Source: an uncultured Prochlorococcus sp.
Lineage (GTDB): Bacteria > Cyanobacteriota > Cyanobacteriia > PCC-6307 > Cyanobiaceae
Length of the DNA stretch: 8,838 nt
Assembly (NCBI GenBank): GCA_902573045.1
Contig: CACGIB010000025.1
Coordinates: 1 to 8,838 of the forward strand
Reading direction: 5' to 3'
Below the pieces are notes generated by a model that saw only the letters and a list, made by a program, of their open reading frames with translations, was not told the DNA's origin and ran no database searches. This document shows, in pieces, positions 1 through 8,838 of the stretch (the first letter of the stretch is position 1; each line of letters starts with the position of its first letter). Position numbers and translations under genes: made by a program.

Positions 1-831
1 TTCTTTAACTTTCGTCCTGATAGGGCAAGGCAAATAGTTAAATCTCTTTCAGTTAAAGAATTCTCAGACTTTGAAAGAAAGAATTTTCCTAATCTAGATT
101 TTGTGACTTTTACTCAATATGATCAAAATTTTCCCGTTAAAATTGCATTTCCTCCTGAATCTCTAAATAAATTTATCGGTCAAATTGTTTCAGAAAATGG
201 TCTCAAACAATATAGAACAGCAGAAACAGAAAAATATCCTCATGTAACATACTTTTTCAATGGAGGAGTAGAAATACCTTTACCTGGAGAAGAGAGACAT
301 TTAGTTCCATCTCCAAGAGTCGCTACTTATGATATGGAACCAGAAATGTCTGCTGAAGAATTAACTAATAGTTGCTCTAAAGCAATTAAAAGTGGAAACT
401 ATGCTTTTGTCGTAATCAATTTTGCCAATCCTGATATGGTGGGTCATACCGGCAATATGGATGCAACAATTAAAGCTATAGAAACTGTAGATAAATGTAT
501 AGGTCAAATAGTTAATTCAACTGGAGAAATGGGTGGAAGTATTCTTATAACAGCCGATCATGGTAACGCAGAGGTAATGAAAGGACCTGAAGGAGAGCCA
601 TGGACAGCGCACACCATAAATAAAGTTCCATTAATTTTGATTGAAGGTGAAAAAAGAAAAATTCCAAATATGGGAAATGAAATTAATTTAAGAGATAATG
701 CTGGCTTGGCTGACATAGCTCCAACTTTATTGCAATTATTAAATCTCCCAATACCCAGAGAAATGACAGGAAAATCTCTTATTAAAGAAATAGAACTAAA
801 GGGTTATAATAAGGTTGTACAACATGTTTAA
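1..831 (+). CDS. gpmI: 2,3-bisphosphoglycerate-independent phosphoglycerate mutase, 3' part
   Basis: This enzyme interconverts 3- and 2-phosphoglycerate in the cytosol (glycolysis/gluconeogenesis) and uses two metal ions. The frame is open from base 1, so the gene enters from the left; a GTG at 103 is an internal codon, because conserved sequence precedes it. The first visible residues, [11 protein letters not shown], match the arginine-rich substrate-binding segment of the family. Metal-site motifs follow in the usual order and spacing: DMVGHTGN (433-456), ADHGNAE (553-573) and AHT (607-615). They supply the Asp, His, Asp-His and His ligands of the alkaline-phosphatase-like domain. About 276 residues are visible of a protein usually a little over 500 long; the N-terminal catalytic serine lies outside. 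secG follows after 22 bp, so co-transcription is likely. Family identity is very secure. Confidence 0.97.
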   Translation, partial: FFNFRPDRARQIVKSLSVKEFSDFERKNFPNLDFVTFTQYDQNFPVKIAFPPESLNKFIGQIVSENGLKQYRTAETEKYPHVTYFFNGGVEIPLPGEERHLVPSPRVATYDMEPEMSAEELTNSCSKAIKSGNYAFVVINFANPDMVGHTGNMDATIKAIETVDKCIGQIVNSTGEMGGSILITADHGNAEVMKGPEGEPWTAHTINKVPLILIEGEKRKIPNMGNEINLRDNAGLADIAPTLLQLLNLPIPREMTGKSLIKEIELKGYNKVVQHV

Positions 832-853
832 AGTAAATAAAAGTTTTTAATCA

Positions 854-1081
854 ATGATTCAAATTTTTAGTTGGATATGGGTATTTTCTGGACTTCTTCT
901 TATTCTTTTAGTTTTACTTCATAGTCCTAAAGGTGATGGAATGGGTGGAATAGCCGCTAGTGGAAGCTCTATGTTCAATAGCGCGAGTAGTGCAGAAGCA
1001 TCCCTAAATAAAATAACTTGGACTTTTTTAGTGATATTTTTGACTCTCGCAATTATTCTTAGTGCTGGTTGGATTTCATAA
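854..1081 (+). CDS. secG: Preprotein translocase subunit SecG
   Basis: SecG is the small auxiliary subunit of the SecYEG channel and helps SecA-driven export across the plasma (and possibly thylakoid) membrane. The 75-residue product has the family layout: a hydrophobic helix at about residues 3-22, the motif LLHSPKGDGMGG, a Gly/Ser/Ala-rich loop containing SSMFNSAS, and a second hydrophobic helix at about residues 54-73. The length is typical for cyanobacterial SecG. The ATG at 854 is the natural start because it comes immediately before the first helix; there is no Shine-Dalgarno sequence upstream. The gene lies 22 bp behind gpmI on the same strand and its stop abuts the hairpin shared with the convergent groL. 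Confidence 0.93.
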   Translation: MIQIFSWIWVFSGLLLILLVLLHSPKGDGMGGIAASGSSMFNSASSAEASLNKITWTFLVIFLTLAIILSAGWIS

Positions 1082-1084
1082 AAA

Positions 1085-1113
1085 AAAGGGGACCATTTTG
1101 GATGATCCCCTTT
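1085..1113. terminator. Hairpin terminator between convergent secG and groL
   Basis: An 11-bp inverted repeat (1085-1095 and 1103-1113) with one C/A mismatch encloses a 7-nt loop; its core is GGGGA/TCCCC. Read on the minus strand, the stem runs into seven Ts (complement of A1081-A1087), the classic intrinsic terminator for groES-groL. Read on the plus strand, the stem ends in only three Ts followed by AAAAG, so termination of gpmI-secG there should be weaker. It lies exactly between the two stop codons. Confidence 0.85.
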
Positions 1114-1141
1114 AAAAGTTAATTTAAAAACTATTGTTTAG

Positions 1142-2806
<1,665 letters not shown>

Positions 2807-2830
2807 TTAATAATTTTTGAAACAAATATT

Positions 2831-3142
2831 TTAGCTTACTACAGCTAAAATATCTTTTTCAGAGAGCAAGACATATTCATCTCCTCCCAATTTAATGTCT
2901 GTTCCAGCATATTTGCTGTACAAGACTTTATCGCCAATACTCACTTCTGGAGTTTGTCGAGAACCATCGTCATTAAGTTTGCCAGGGCCAACCTGAGCAA
3001 CTTCTCCTACCTGTGGTTTTTCTTTAGCTGAATCAGGCAAAAGAATGCCCCCAGCAGTTTTTTCCTCAGATGCGGAAACTTTAATAAATATTCTATCTCC
3101 CAGTGGTTTAACTGTAGAGACTGTAAGTGAAACAGCTGCCAT
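2831..3142 (-). CDS. groS: Co-chaperonin GroES, 10 kDa subunit
   Basis: GroES is the heptameric lid of the GroEL chamber. The 103-residue product carries the Cpn10 hallmarks: [12 protein letters not shown] near the N-terminus, the mobile loop [19 protein letters not shown] that docks on GroEL, the roof-loop region [10 protein letters not shown], and [21 protein letters not shown] toward the end. The length is typical of cyanobacterial GroES. The ATG at 3142 gives the expected N-terminus, and no Shine-Dalgarno sequence precedes it. It is the first gene of groES-groL. The upstream region has no visible CIRCE inverted repeat (the HrcA site common before bacterial groESL), but it does have a GC-rich leader with short hairpins, described separately. 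Confidence 0.97.
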
Positions 3143-3309
3143 AGATTAATGGAGGATCATAATTGAGACGCTTTGCGTCATAAAAATGGAAAGAGGAAAT
3201 CTCGATCCGTATCATCAACAACATAATCTGCGAAGCGGCAATTAAACCATACTTAAACTGTGCGGGTGGCCGAACCCATTTAACGAATCTACCCATTAGG
3301 TGGTAGTAT
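3143..3309 (-). promoter_or_regulatory. Putative long structured leader of groES
   Basis: Between groES and the TATAAT at 3316-3321 lies about 167 bp. Its segment 3201-3300 counts 45 G/C in 100 bases, high for a spacer in this AT-rich DNA. Three perfect short inverted repeats sit in it: 3289-3293 with 3302-3306 (CTACC/GGTAG, 8-nt loop), 3264-3267 with 3274-3277 (GGGT/ACCC, 6-nt loop), and 3167-3171 with 3175-3179 (GACGC/GCGTC, 3-nt loop) about 25 bases before the groES start. The 7-mer ACCCATT occurs twice (3274-3280 and 3291-3297). I infer a 5' UTR with local RNA structure, but it could instead belong to a separate small RNA or to plus-strand transcription toward atpD. Confidence 0.4.
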
Positions 3310-3315
3310 TTTCGG

Positions 3316-3321
3316 ATTATA
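3316..3321 (-). promoter_or_regulatory. Candidate -10 box for groES-groL
   Basis: An exact TATAAT is read on the minus strand here, inside a palindromic TTATAA (3317-3322). No good -35 hexamer lies 16-18 bp upstream, the closest being TGAATA. A start about 7 bases downstream would give a leader of roughly 167 nt. The call rests on the hexamer alone in AT-rich DNA. Confidence 0.35.
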
Positions 3322-3323
3322 AG
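3318..3323 (+). promoter_or_regulatory. Candidate -10 box for atpD-atpC
   Basis: TATAAG on the plus strand overlaps the minus-strand TATAAT through the palindrome TTATAA, so one AT-rich core could open for both divergent operons. A start near 3330 would give a leader of about 30 nt. There is no convincing -35 hexamer. A 6-bp inverted repeat (AGCTGA at 3322-3327, TCAGCT at 3334-3339) overlaps the same site and might be an operator or a leader hairpin. This is tentative. Confidence 0.22.
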
Positions 3324-3351
3324 CTGAATAAAATCAGCTATTCATCACTAA

Positions 3352-4821
<1,470 letters not shown>

Positions 4822-4860
4822 TTATCCATTAAAGTGTTTAACCTTCAATAATTTAAAGTA

Positions 4861-5265
4861 ATGTCAATTTCTCTCAAAGTTTTAGCTCCTAATAAAAATG
4901 TTTATCAAGGTGAAGCTGAAGAAGTAATCCTTCCCAGTACCACGGGACAGATTGGTGTACTTCCAGGACATATTTCTTTAGTCACGGCTATAGATATAGG
5001 CGTTTTAAGGCTAAGAATGAATTCTCAGTGGAAATCAATAGCTTTAATGGGGGGCTTCGCTGAAATTGAATCAGATGAAGTAATTGTTTTGGTAAACAAT
5101 GCAGAAATTGGATCTGAAATTAATGTTCAAAATGCTGAACAAGATCTTAAGGAAGCAAAATTAACAATTAGCAAATTCTCTGAAAATGAAAAAAATCCAC
5201 AGAAATTAAAAGCCTTGAAAGAGATTTCGAAGGCTGAGGCGAGGATTCAAGCTGCGAAGAACTAA
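4861..5265 (+). CDS. atpC: F1F0 ATP synthase subunit epsilon
   Basis: Epsilon is the small rotor subunit that couples gamma to the c-ring and limits wasteful ATP hydrolysis; plastid nomenclature calls it atpE. The 134-residue product has the N-terminal beta-sandwich with [15 protein letters not shown] (about residues 23-37, the family's most conserved patch) and [19 protein letters not shown], followed by a two-helix C-terminal domain from about residue 88. The gene starts with ATG 39 bp after atpD and lacks a Shine-Dalgarno sequence, so it is presumably translated from the atpD-atpC transcript. Its stop is 3 bp from the stop of the convergent PSRP-3 gene, which leaves no room for a separate terminator. 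Confidence 0.96.
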   Translation: MSISLKVLAPNKNVYQGEAEEVILPSTTGQIGVLPGHISLVTAIDIGVLRLRMNSQWKSIALMGGFAEIESDEVIVLVNNAEIGSEINVQNAEQDLKEAKLTISKFSENEKNPQKLKALKEISKAEARIQAAKN

Positions 5266-5268
5266 ATT

Positions 5269-5736
5269 TTAAGCAGTTCCACAAAAAGTTACTTCTGGAA
5301 ACTTTAGCTTGGCCTCTTCTAATTTTTTTGTTTTACCCTCTTCTTGCCAATAATTAATTACCTCTGTAGCTTTATTCAATATTTCCACTCTCTCATTATC
5401 TGTAATCCAACCTTTATTCTCTAGTTCACTTTTTAATTTTTCCCAAGCATCATCTCTTGGCCAGAAATAATAAGCAGTAAGAGGGCTTGGACCTCCTCCC
5501 ACTATTTGATCAACAGCTAGAGCAACATTATCATGTAACCACAATACTTTAATAATAAACCTTCCTTCATCAGGTTTCGGGGTATAACCAGTAGGTACTC
5601 CATCTTCATCAATTTTGGCAGATGCCAATACAGCTGTGGCCCCCATCATTCCTGAATTAGGAGAAGAATTTTTAGACTTTGGGTCAACACTATTTTTTTC
5701 TTTTGAATTTTGATTTAACTTATCTGAGGAGGTCAT
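5269..5736 (-). CDS. psrp3: Ribosomal protein PSRP-3 / Ycf65 (cS23) family
   Basis: This is a small-subunit ribosomal protein shared by cyanobacteria and plastids (Ycf65, plastid-specific ribosomal protein 3). The conserved core spans about residues 59-131. It shows [18 protein letters not shown], then [31 protein letters not shown] and [13 protein letters not shown], in the order I recall for the family. The 155-residue product is longer than the core. It has an N-terminal extension of nearly 60 residues, of which about the first 28 are rich in Ser, Asn, Lys and Asp and probably disordered, and a 24-residue Lys/Glu-bearing tail ending FCGTA. The chosen ATG gives the longest product; Met30/Met31 are alternative starts, and neither has a clear ribosome-binding site. 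It lies downstream of the 52-codon ORF and pepP on the same strand. Confidence 0.88.
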   Translation of the reverse strand: MTSSDKLNQNSKEKNSVDPKSKNSSPNSGMMGATAVLASAKIDEDGVPTGYTPKPDEGRFIIKVLWLHDNVALAVDQIVGGGPSPLTAYYFWPRDDAWEKLKSELENKGWITDNERVEILNKATEVINYWQEEGKTKKLEEAKLKFPEVTFCGTA

Positions 5737-5842
5737 TCAGGTATTTATGATTAATAAATAATTTATCAGTTTATGGACACATTTTGATTAATTTATTCAA
5801 ATTTTCTTGATTTTAGTTATTCATATTTTCTCTAAAGAATTT

Positions 5843-6001
5843 TTATCTATCATTAGGTACTTGATAAAAATCATAAATTGTAGCCTCTAATGAATCCCAA
5901 AGATCTTTTGGGATATCGTTTTCTTCTGCAAACATCCCAAGCTGACTAGCTAAACCTCTTGCTTGAGAGAGTTTCGAATTATATGAATCTGACTTATTCA
6001 T
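5843..6001 (-). CDS. Small conserved-looking hypothetical protein, 52 aa
   Basis: I do not recognise this family. The ORF runs from an ATG at 6001 to TAA at 5843-5845. The product is acidic and looks like a folded soluble peptide, not a random frame: a Ser/Asn-rich start (MNKSDSYNSK), a likely helix LSQARGLASQLGMFAEEN, then DIPKDLWDSLEATIYDFYQV, probably a second helix. There is no signal peptide or membrane segment. It fills most of the 318-bp gap between pepP and the PSRP-3 gene on their strand, starting 53 bp after pepP and ending 106 bp before PSRP-3. A possible promoter lies just upstream (6023-6051). Without a homology search, coding status rests on residue composition, helix pattern and position. 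Confidence 0.62.
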   Translation of the reverse strand: MNKSDSYNSKLSQARGLASQLGMFAEENDIPKDLWDSLEATIYDFYQVPNDR

Positions 6002-6022
6002 TATTTAGACTTTAAACTTTAT

Positions 6023-6051
6023 AAAATAAAACTATTAATTAGATAAGTCAA
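6023..6051 (-). promoter_or_regulatory. Possible promoter for the 52-codon ORF
   Basis: On the minus strand, TTGACT (6046-6051) and TATTTT (6023-6028) are separated by 17 bp. They match the -35 and -10 consensus at 5 of 6 and 4 of 6 positions. A start near 6016 would leave a leader of about 15 nt before the ATG at 6001. The region is very AT-rich, so chance matches are easy. Confidence 0.33.
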
Positions 6052-6054
6052 ATT

Positions 6055-7380
6055 TTAAAATTCCAAATCAGAAATTTCTTTTAGTGCCGCAATACTTAAA
6101 ACTTCTGGGTTTGTATCTTTGACTAGAACATCATCTTCTATTCTTATCCCAATACCTTTCCATTTCTCCTCAATAATAGGTTGCCCCTCAGGTACAGGAA
6201 TCCTATCACTTATATAGATCCCAGGTTCTACAGTCAGAATCATTCCATTCTGTAATGGCACTTCGTAGTCTCCCATTCTGTATGCACCAACATCATGGAC
6301 ATCTAAGCCGAGCCAATGTCCAGTTCTGTGCATGTAAAGATGTTTATAAGATTGATTTTCAATTATCTCATCAGTACTACCCACTAATAAACCAATTCCT
6401 TTTAATCCTTCTATTAGAATTTTTAAAGCAACATTATGAACAGTACTAGAATTTGATCCAGTAACGGCACTTTTAATTGCATTTTTCTGCGCACTCAATA
6501 CAATTTCGTAGATAACTTTTTGCTCTTTAGAAAATTTTCCTCCTATAGGGATAGTTCTAGTTATGTCTCCATTGTAATAATCAATTAGTGAGCAGCCAGC
6601 ATCCACCAACAATAAATCTTCCTTGTTCAAGGGTGAGTTATTTGAAGTGTAATGCAAAATACAGGCATTATCCCCTGAGGCAACAATAGAGTTATAAGCA
6701 GGACCTCTAGCTCCTTTTTCCAAAAAGAATCCCTCTAGAAGACCCTGGATTTGTCTTTCATTCTTCTTGGATGAGATAGATTCTCTAACTAGTTCATGAG
6801 CTTCTGCTGAAATTTGTATAGCCTCTCTCATTCTCTTAATTTCAAATTCACTTTTAATTAATCTCATTTCATTTAAATAGATCTCTGGAGATTTTATAGA
6901 ATTTGCACCAATCCCTAATCTTGAGCGATTTTCGAGTTGTTGTGAAAAAATTTCCAATACTATTTTTTCGATTAATGGATGCTTGCCAATTGAAAAAACA
7001 AGTTCATCAGAACCATTTAAATAGCCTGGGAGTAAATTTCTTAGTTCCGTTATTGAGTGAGCCTTATCAGCCTTAAACTCTTTCTCTGCGCCGTCTAATC
7101 CCCATCTAAAGCCATGCCAGACTTCACTTATAATATCTTTTGGAGCAACAAACATAATAAATCTCTCTCCCTTTGGTTTATGCGATAAGAAAAGAGCGAT
7201 TGCGTCAGGCTCATCAAAACCAGTTAGATACCAAAAATTACTATCTTGTCTAAAAGGATATTCACAATCGGCATGATGCTTTACAAGATTAGCCCCTGGG
7301 ATAATAGCAGCTTTCCCACTTAATTTTTTTAAGAAAATTTCTCTTCTTTCTTCAAAAACTTTATTGTCAGGTTTAAACAT
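6055..7380 (-). CDS. pepP: Xaa-Pro aminopeptidase (M24B family)
   Basis: This two-metal cytosolic aminopeptidase removes an N-terminal residue that precedes proline and serves peptide recycling. The 441-residue product has the full two-domain plan. The N-terminal AMP_N domain (about residues 1-150) includes HHADCEYPFRQDSNFWYLTG and the GFRWG motif. The C-terminal pita-bread domain carries the ligand set: Asp260 in LLVDAG, Asp272 in GDITRTIP, His355 in HRTGHWLGLDVHD, Glu385 in LTVEPGIY and Glu415 in GIRIEDD. His243 and His362 occupy the usual proton-shuttle positions. No signal peptide is seen. The ATG at 7380 directly precedes the conserved N-terminus. The gene diverges from the DUF21/CBS gene across 74 bp and may be co-transcribed with the small ORF and PSRP-3 gene behind it. 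Confidence 0.95.
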   Translation of the reverse strand: MFKPDNKVFEERREIFLKKLSGKAAIIPGANLVKHHADCEYPFRQDSNFWYLTGFDEPDAIALFLSHKPKGERFIMFVAPKDIISEVWHGFRWGLDGAEKEFKADKAHSITELRNLLPGYLNGSDELVFSIGKHPLIEKIVLEIFSQQLENRSRLGIGANSIKSPEIYLNEMRLIKSEFEIKRMREAIQISAEAHELVRESISSKKNERQIQGLLEGFFLEKGARGPAYNSIVASGDNACILHYTSNNSPLNKEDLLLVDAGCSLIDYYNGDITRTIPIGGKFSKEQKVIYEIVLSAQKNAIKSAVTGSNSSTVHNVALKILIEGLKGIGLLVGSTDEIIENQSYKHLYMHRTGHWLGLDVHDVGAYRMGDYEVPLQNGMILTVEPGIYISDRIPVPEGQPIIEEKWKGIGIRIEDDVLVKDTNPEVLSIAALKEISDLEF

Positions 7381-7454
7381 AAATTGAGTATTGGCGAGTT
7401 TTTAAAAAAAATGGAAGAATGAATTTAAACAGATTTAGTACCTAATCTATTTTA
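7381..7454. promoter_or_regulatory. Divergent spacer between pepP and the DUF21/CBS gene
   Basis: This 74-bp AT-rich spacer must hold the promoters for both divergent genes. It contains a run of eight As after TTT (7401-7411) and TTGGCG (7391-7396), but I cannot pair these into a convincing promoter on either strand. No palindrome stands out. Confidence 0.4.
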
Positions 7455-8432
7455 ATGGAACCAAGTGTTTACGGTTTAATTTTACTTGTAATTTTTATCT
7501 TAATTGGATCGGCATGTTGTTCGGGAGTAGAAGCAGCTTTTTTAGCTGTGAATTCAATTAGAATTATAGAAATAGCCTCTAGACAAAAGCCAAAAAGTTC
7601 TGCGAATCAACTTCTAAAACTTAGAAAACATCTTGGACGGACACTAACTGTAATTACTATTACAAATAATGGATTTAATATAATTGGCAGTCTTGTTTTA
7701 GGTGTATATGGAGCATTGGTAATTAATAGCAGTTTTGGCTTAACCCTTTTTTCAATAGCTTTTTACATACTAGTAGTTTTAGTAGGAGAAGTACTACCCA
7801 AAGCTCTTGGCACAAGATTTTCAGTTCAAATAGCATTATTATCCGTACCTATCTTGAGAATATTAAATACTTTAATGAGGCCATTCTTAATATTAATAGA
7901 ACAAATATTTCCGGTTATCACAGCAGAAAATGAAATTTCAACAGATGAAGAAGAAATTAGACAAATGGCAAAAATTGGGAGTCAAAAAGGTTTAATAGAA
8001 GCTGATGAGGCAGCAATGATATTTAAGGTTTTTCAATTAAATGATTTAAAAGCTAAAGACTTAATGACCCCTAGGGTATCAGCGCCCTGTCTTGATGGCT
8101 CTTCAAATCTTGATGAAATTTCAAAACTTATAATGTCTGACAGCTCTCCATGGTGGGTTATTTTAGGAGATAAAGTTGACAAAATACAAGGGGTAGTAAG
8201 GCGTGAAAAAATGTTAGCAGAATTAATTAATGGGAAAAATAAAAAATTATTATCAGAAATTTGTGAACCTGTAGATTACATTCCCGAGATGATTAAGGCA
8301 GATCAATTATTAACTAAATTTGACAAGAATCATAAAGGAGTGAAAGTAGTAGTAGATGAATTCGGGGGATTCGTGGGAATTATTGGTGCAGAAGCTGTGT
8401 TAGCTGTGTTAGCAGGTTGGTGGAAAAAATAA
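7455..8432 (+). CDS. DUF21 (CNNM/CorB-type) membrane protein with CBS pair, no CorC_HlyC domain
   Basis: This is an inner-membrane protein of the CNNM/CorB family, often annotated as hemolysin-like; several members are linked to Mg2+ transport, but the substrate here is unknown. The DUF21 region (about residues 5-155) has four hydrophobic segments (about 5-25, 66-90, 95-111 and 125-148) and family motifs SGVEAAFLAVN (the S-E-T-A site in degenerate form), TNNGFNIIGS and GEVLPKALG. An acidic linker TDEEEIRQM follows, then a CBS pair opening with DLMTPR (202-207) and ending DEFGGFVGIIG (301-311). The protein stops at residue 325; the usual CorC_HlyC domain of longer relatives (commonly over 400 aa) is absent. 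The natural stop and the gene 3 bp downstream argue against a sequencing frameshift. ATG 7455 starts just before the first helix. Confidence 0.87.
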   Translation: MEPSVYGLILLVIFILIGSACCSGVEAAFLAVNSIRIIEIASRQKPKSSANQLLKLRKHLGRTLTVITITNNGFNIIGSLVLGVYGALVINSSFGLTLFSIAFYILVVLVGEVLPKALGTRFSVQIALLSVPILRILNTLMRPFLILIEQIFPVITAENEISTDEEEIRQMAKIGSQKGLIEADEAAMIFKVFQLNDLKAKDLMTPRVSAPCLDGSSNLDEISKLIMSDSSPWWVILGDKVDKIQGVVRREKMLAELINGKNKKLLSEICEPVDYIPEMIKADQLLTKFDKNHKGVKVVVDEFGGFVGIIGAEAVLAVLAGWWKK

Positions 8433-8435
8433 ATT

Positions 8436-8838
8436 ATGAAAGAATTAAAAACAAATAAAAATTATTTACTTTTAAAAAATTGGTGGGAGACGATAGATCT
8501 CACCAACTATGAAAAAAGTATCCTTAATAGAGAAATAATTTCCTTTAATCAACAACTTTTAAGACTCAAAGAAAAAAAAATTAGAATTGGCATATATGGT
8601 AAATCAGGCGTAGGAAAATCTACTATTTTGAATTCATTATTAAAAAAAGATATATTCAAAACAGATATTATTAATGGGACCACAAGAGAAATAAACTCGG
8701 AAACTTGGACACTTAAAGATCAAACACTCAATAGTTTAGAGTTGCTAGATTCGCCAGGATTTGATTTCTGCAATATTAAATTCCCAGATAAAGTTTACTC
8801 TTGTATAAATCGTTCAGACCTAATTTTATTTATAGTTT
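8436..8838 (+). CDS. P-loop GTPase (Era/HSR1-like), 5' part
   Basis: The frame opens at ATG 8436, 3 bp after the stop of the DUF21/CBS gene, and stays open to the right edge (134 codons). After an N-terminal segment of about 48 residues rich in Lys, Asn and Leu, including a helical stretch ending LLRLKEKK, the G domain begins with the strand IRIGIYG. G1 is GKSGVGKS (55-62), a likely G2 Thr lies in NGTTRE (80-85), and G3 is DSPGFD (105-110). The strand SDLILFIV is the last thing visible; the G4 N/TKxD motif lies outside. It belongs to the TRAFAC-class small GTPases resembling Era/HSR1 proteins; the exact subfamily and any C-terminal domain cannot be told. The tiny gap to the upstream membrane-protein gene suggests one operon and perhaps translational coupling. 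Confidence 0.85.
   Translation, partial: MKELKTNKNYLLLKNWWETIDLTNYEKSILNREIISFNQQLLRLKEKKIRIGIYGKSGVGKSTILNSLLKKDIFKTDIINGTTREINSETWTLKDQTLNSLELLDSPGFDFCNIKFPDKVYSCINRSDLILFIV

Noticed and set aside
103..831. Complete 242-aa gene starting at GTG 103
   Set aside because: The same frame is open back to base 1 and encodes conserved gpmI sequence ([11 protein letters not shown]), so the GTG is internal and the gene is cut by the window edge.
3264..3280. tRNA T-arm-like sequence (GGGTTCGGCCACCC on the minus strand)
   Set aside because: There is no acceptor, D or anticodon arm around it, so it is not a tRNA; only the short hairpin is kept as part of the leader.
3108..3296. 62-aa minus-strand ORF in the groES upstream region
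   Set aside because: It overlaps the groES start in another frame and its sequence looks like chance coding with no recognisable domain. A leader peptide cannot be excluded, but nothing supports it beyond the open frame.
6255..6449. 64-aa plus-strand ORF inside pepP
   Set aside because: It is antisense to the catalytic domain of pepP, has no recognisable features, and its His/Leu/Gln-rich composition fits a shadow frame.

Overview
This window looks like ordinary core chromosome of a marine picocyanobacterium, most probably a high-light-type Prochlorococcus. The DNA is AT-rich (roughly one third G+C by eye), genes are tightly packed and starts lack Shine-Dalgarno sequences. The gene set is cyanobacterial: a PSRP-3/Ycf65 ribosomal protein, a GroEL1-type chaperonin in a groES-groEL pair, and ATP synthase beta and epsilon genes standing alone as a pair, as in cyanobacteria and chloroplasts. 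The genus call is inference from gene content, protein style and recalled gene order; no search was run. I see no insertion sequence, phage gene, CRISPR array, tRNA or rRNA.

Layout. Positions 1-1081 (+): the 3' half of gpmI (glycolytic phosphoglycerate mutase, open at the left edge), then secG 22 bp later. A hairpin at 1085-1113 separates secG from the convergent groES-groL operon (3142 to 1142, minus). A 218-bp divergent region (3143-3360), unusually GC-rich for a spacer here, lies between groES and the plus-strand atpD-atpC pair (3361-5265). The atpC stop is 3 bp from the stop of the convergent PSRP-3 gene (5736 to 5269, minus). Behind PSRP-3, also on minus, are an unrecognised 52-codon ORF (6001 to 5843) and pepP (7380 to 6055). 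A 74-bp divergent spacer leads to a plus-strand pair: a DUF21/CBS membrane protein without the usual C-terminal domain, then, 3 bp on, a P-loop GTPase that runs off the right edge.

How it fits together. Most genes are housekeeping: central carbon metabolism (gpmI), protein export (secG), protein folding (groES/groL), ATP synthesis (atpD/atpC), translation (PSRP-3) and peptide turnover (pepP). The atp pair and the chaperonin operon diverge from one short spacer, where a palindromic TTATAA could serve as the -10 on both strands. The DUF21/CBS-GTPase pair is the least understood part and may be one functional unit.

I do not see a clear new defence or biosynthetic system. The best leads are the GC-rich, hairpin-bearing groES leader with no visible CIRCE element, the 52-aa small protein gene, and the shortened DUF21/CBS protein coupled to a GTPase.
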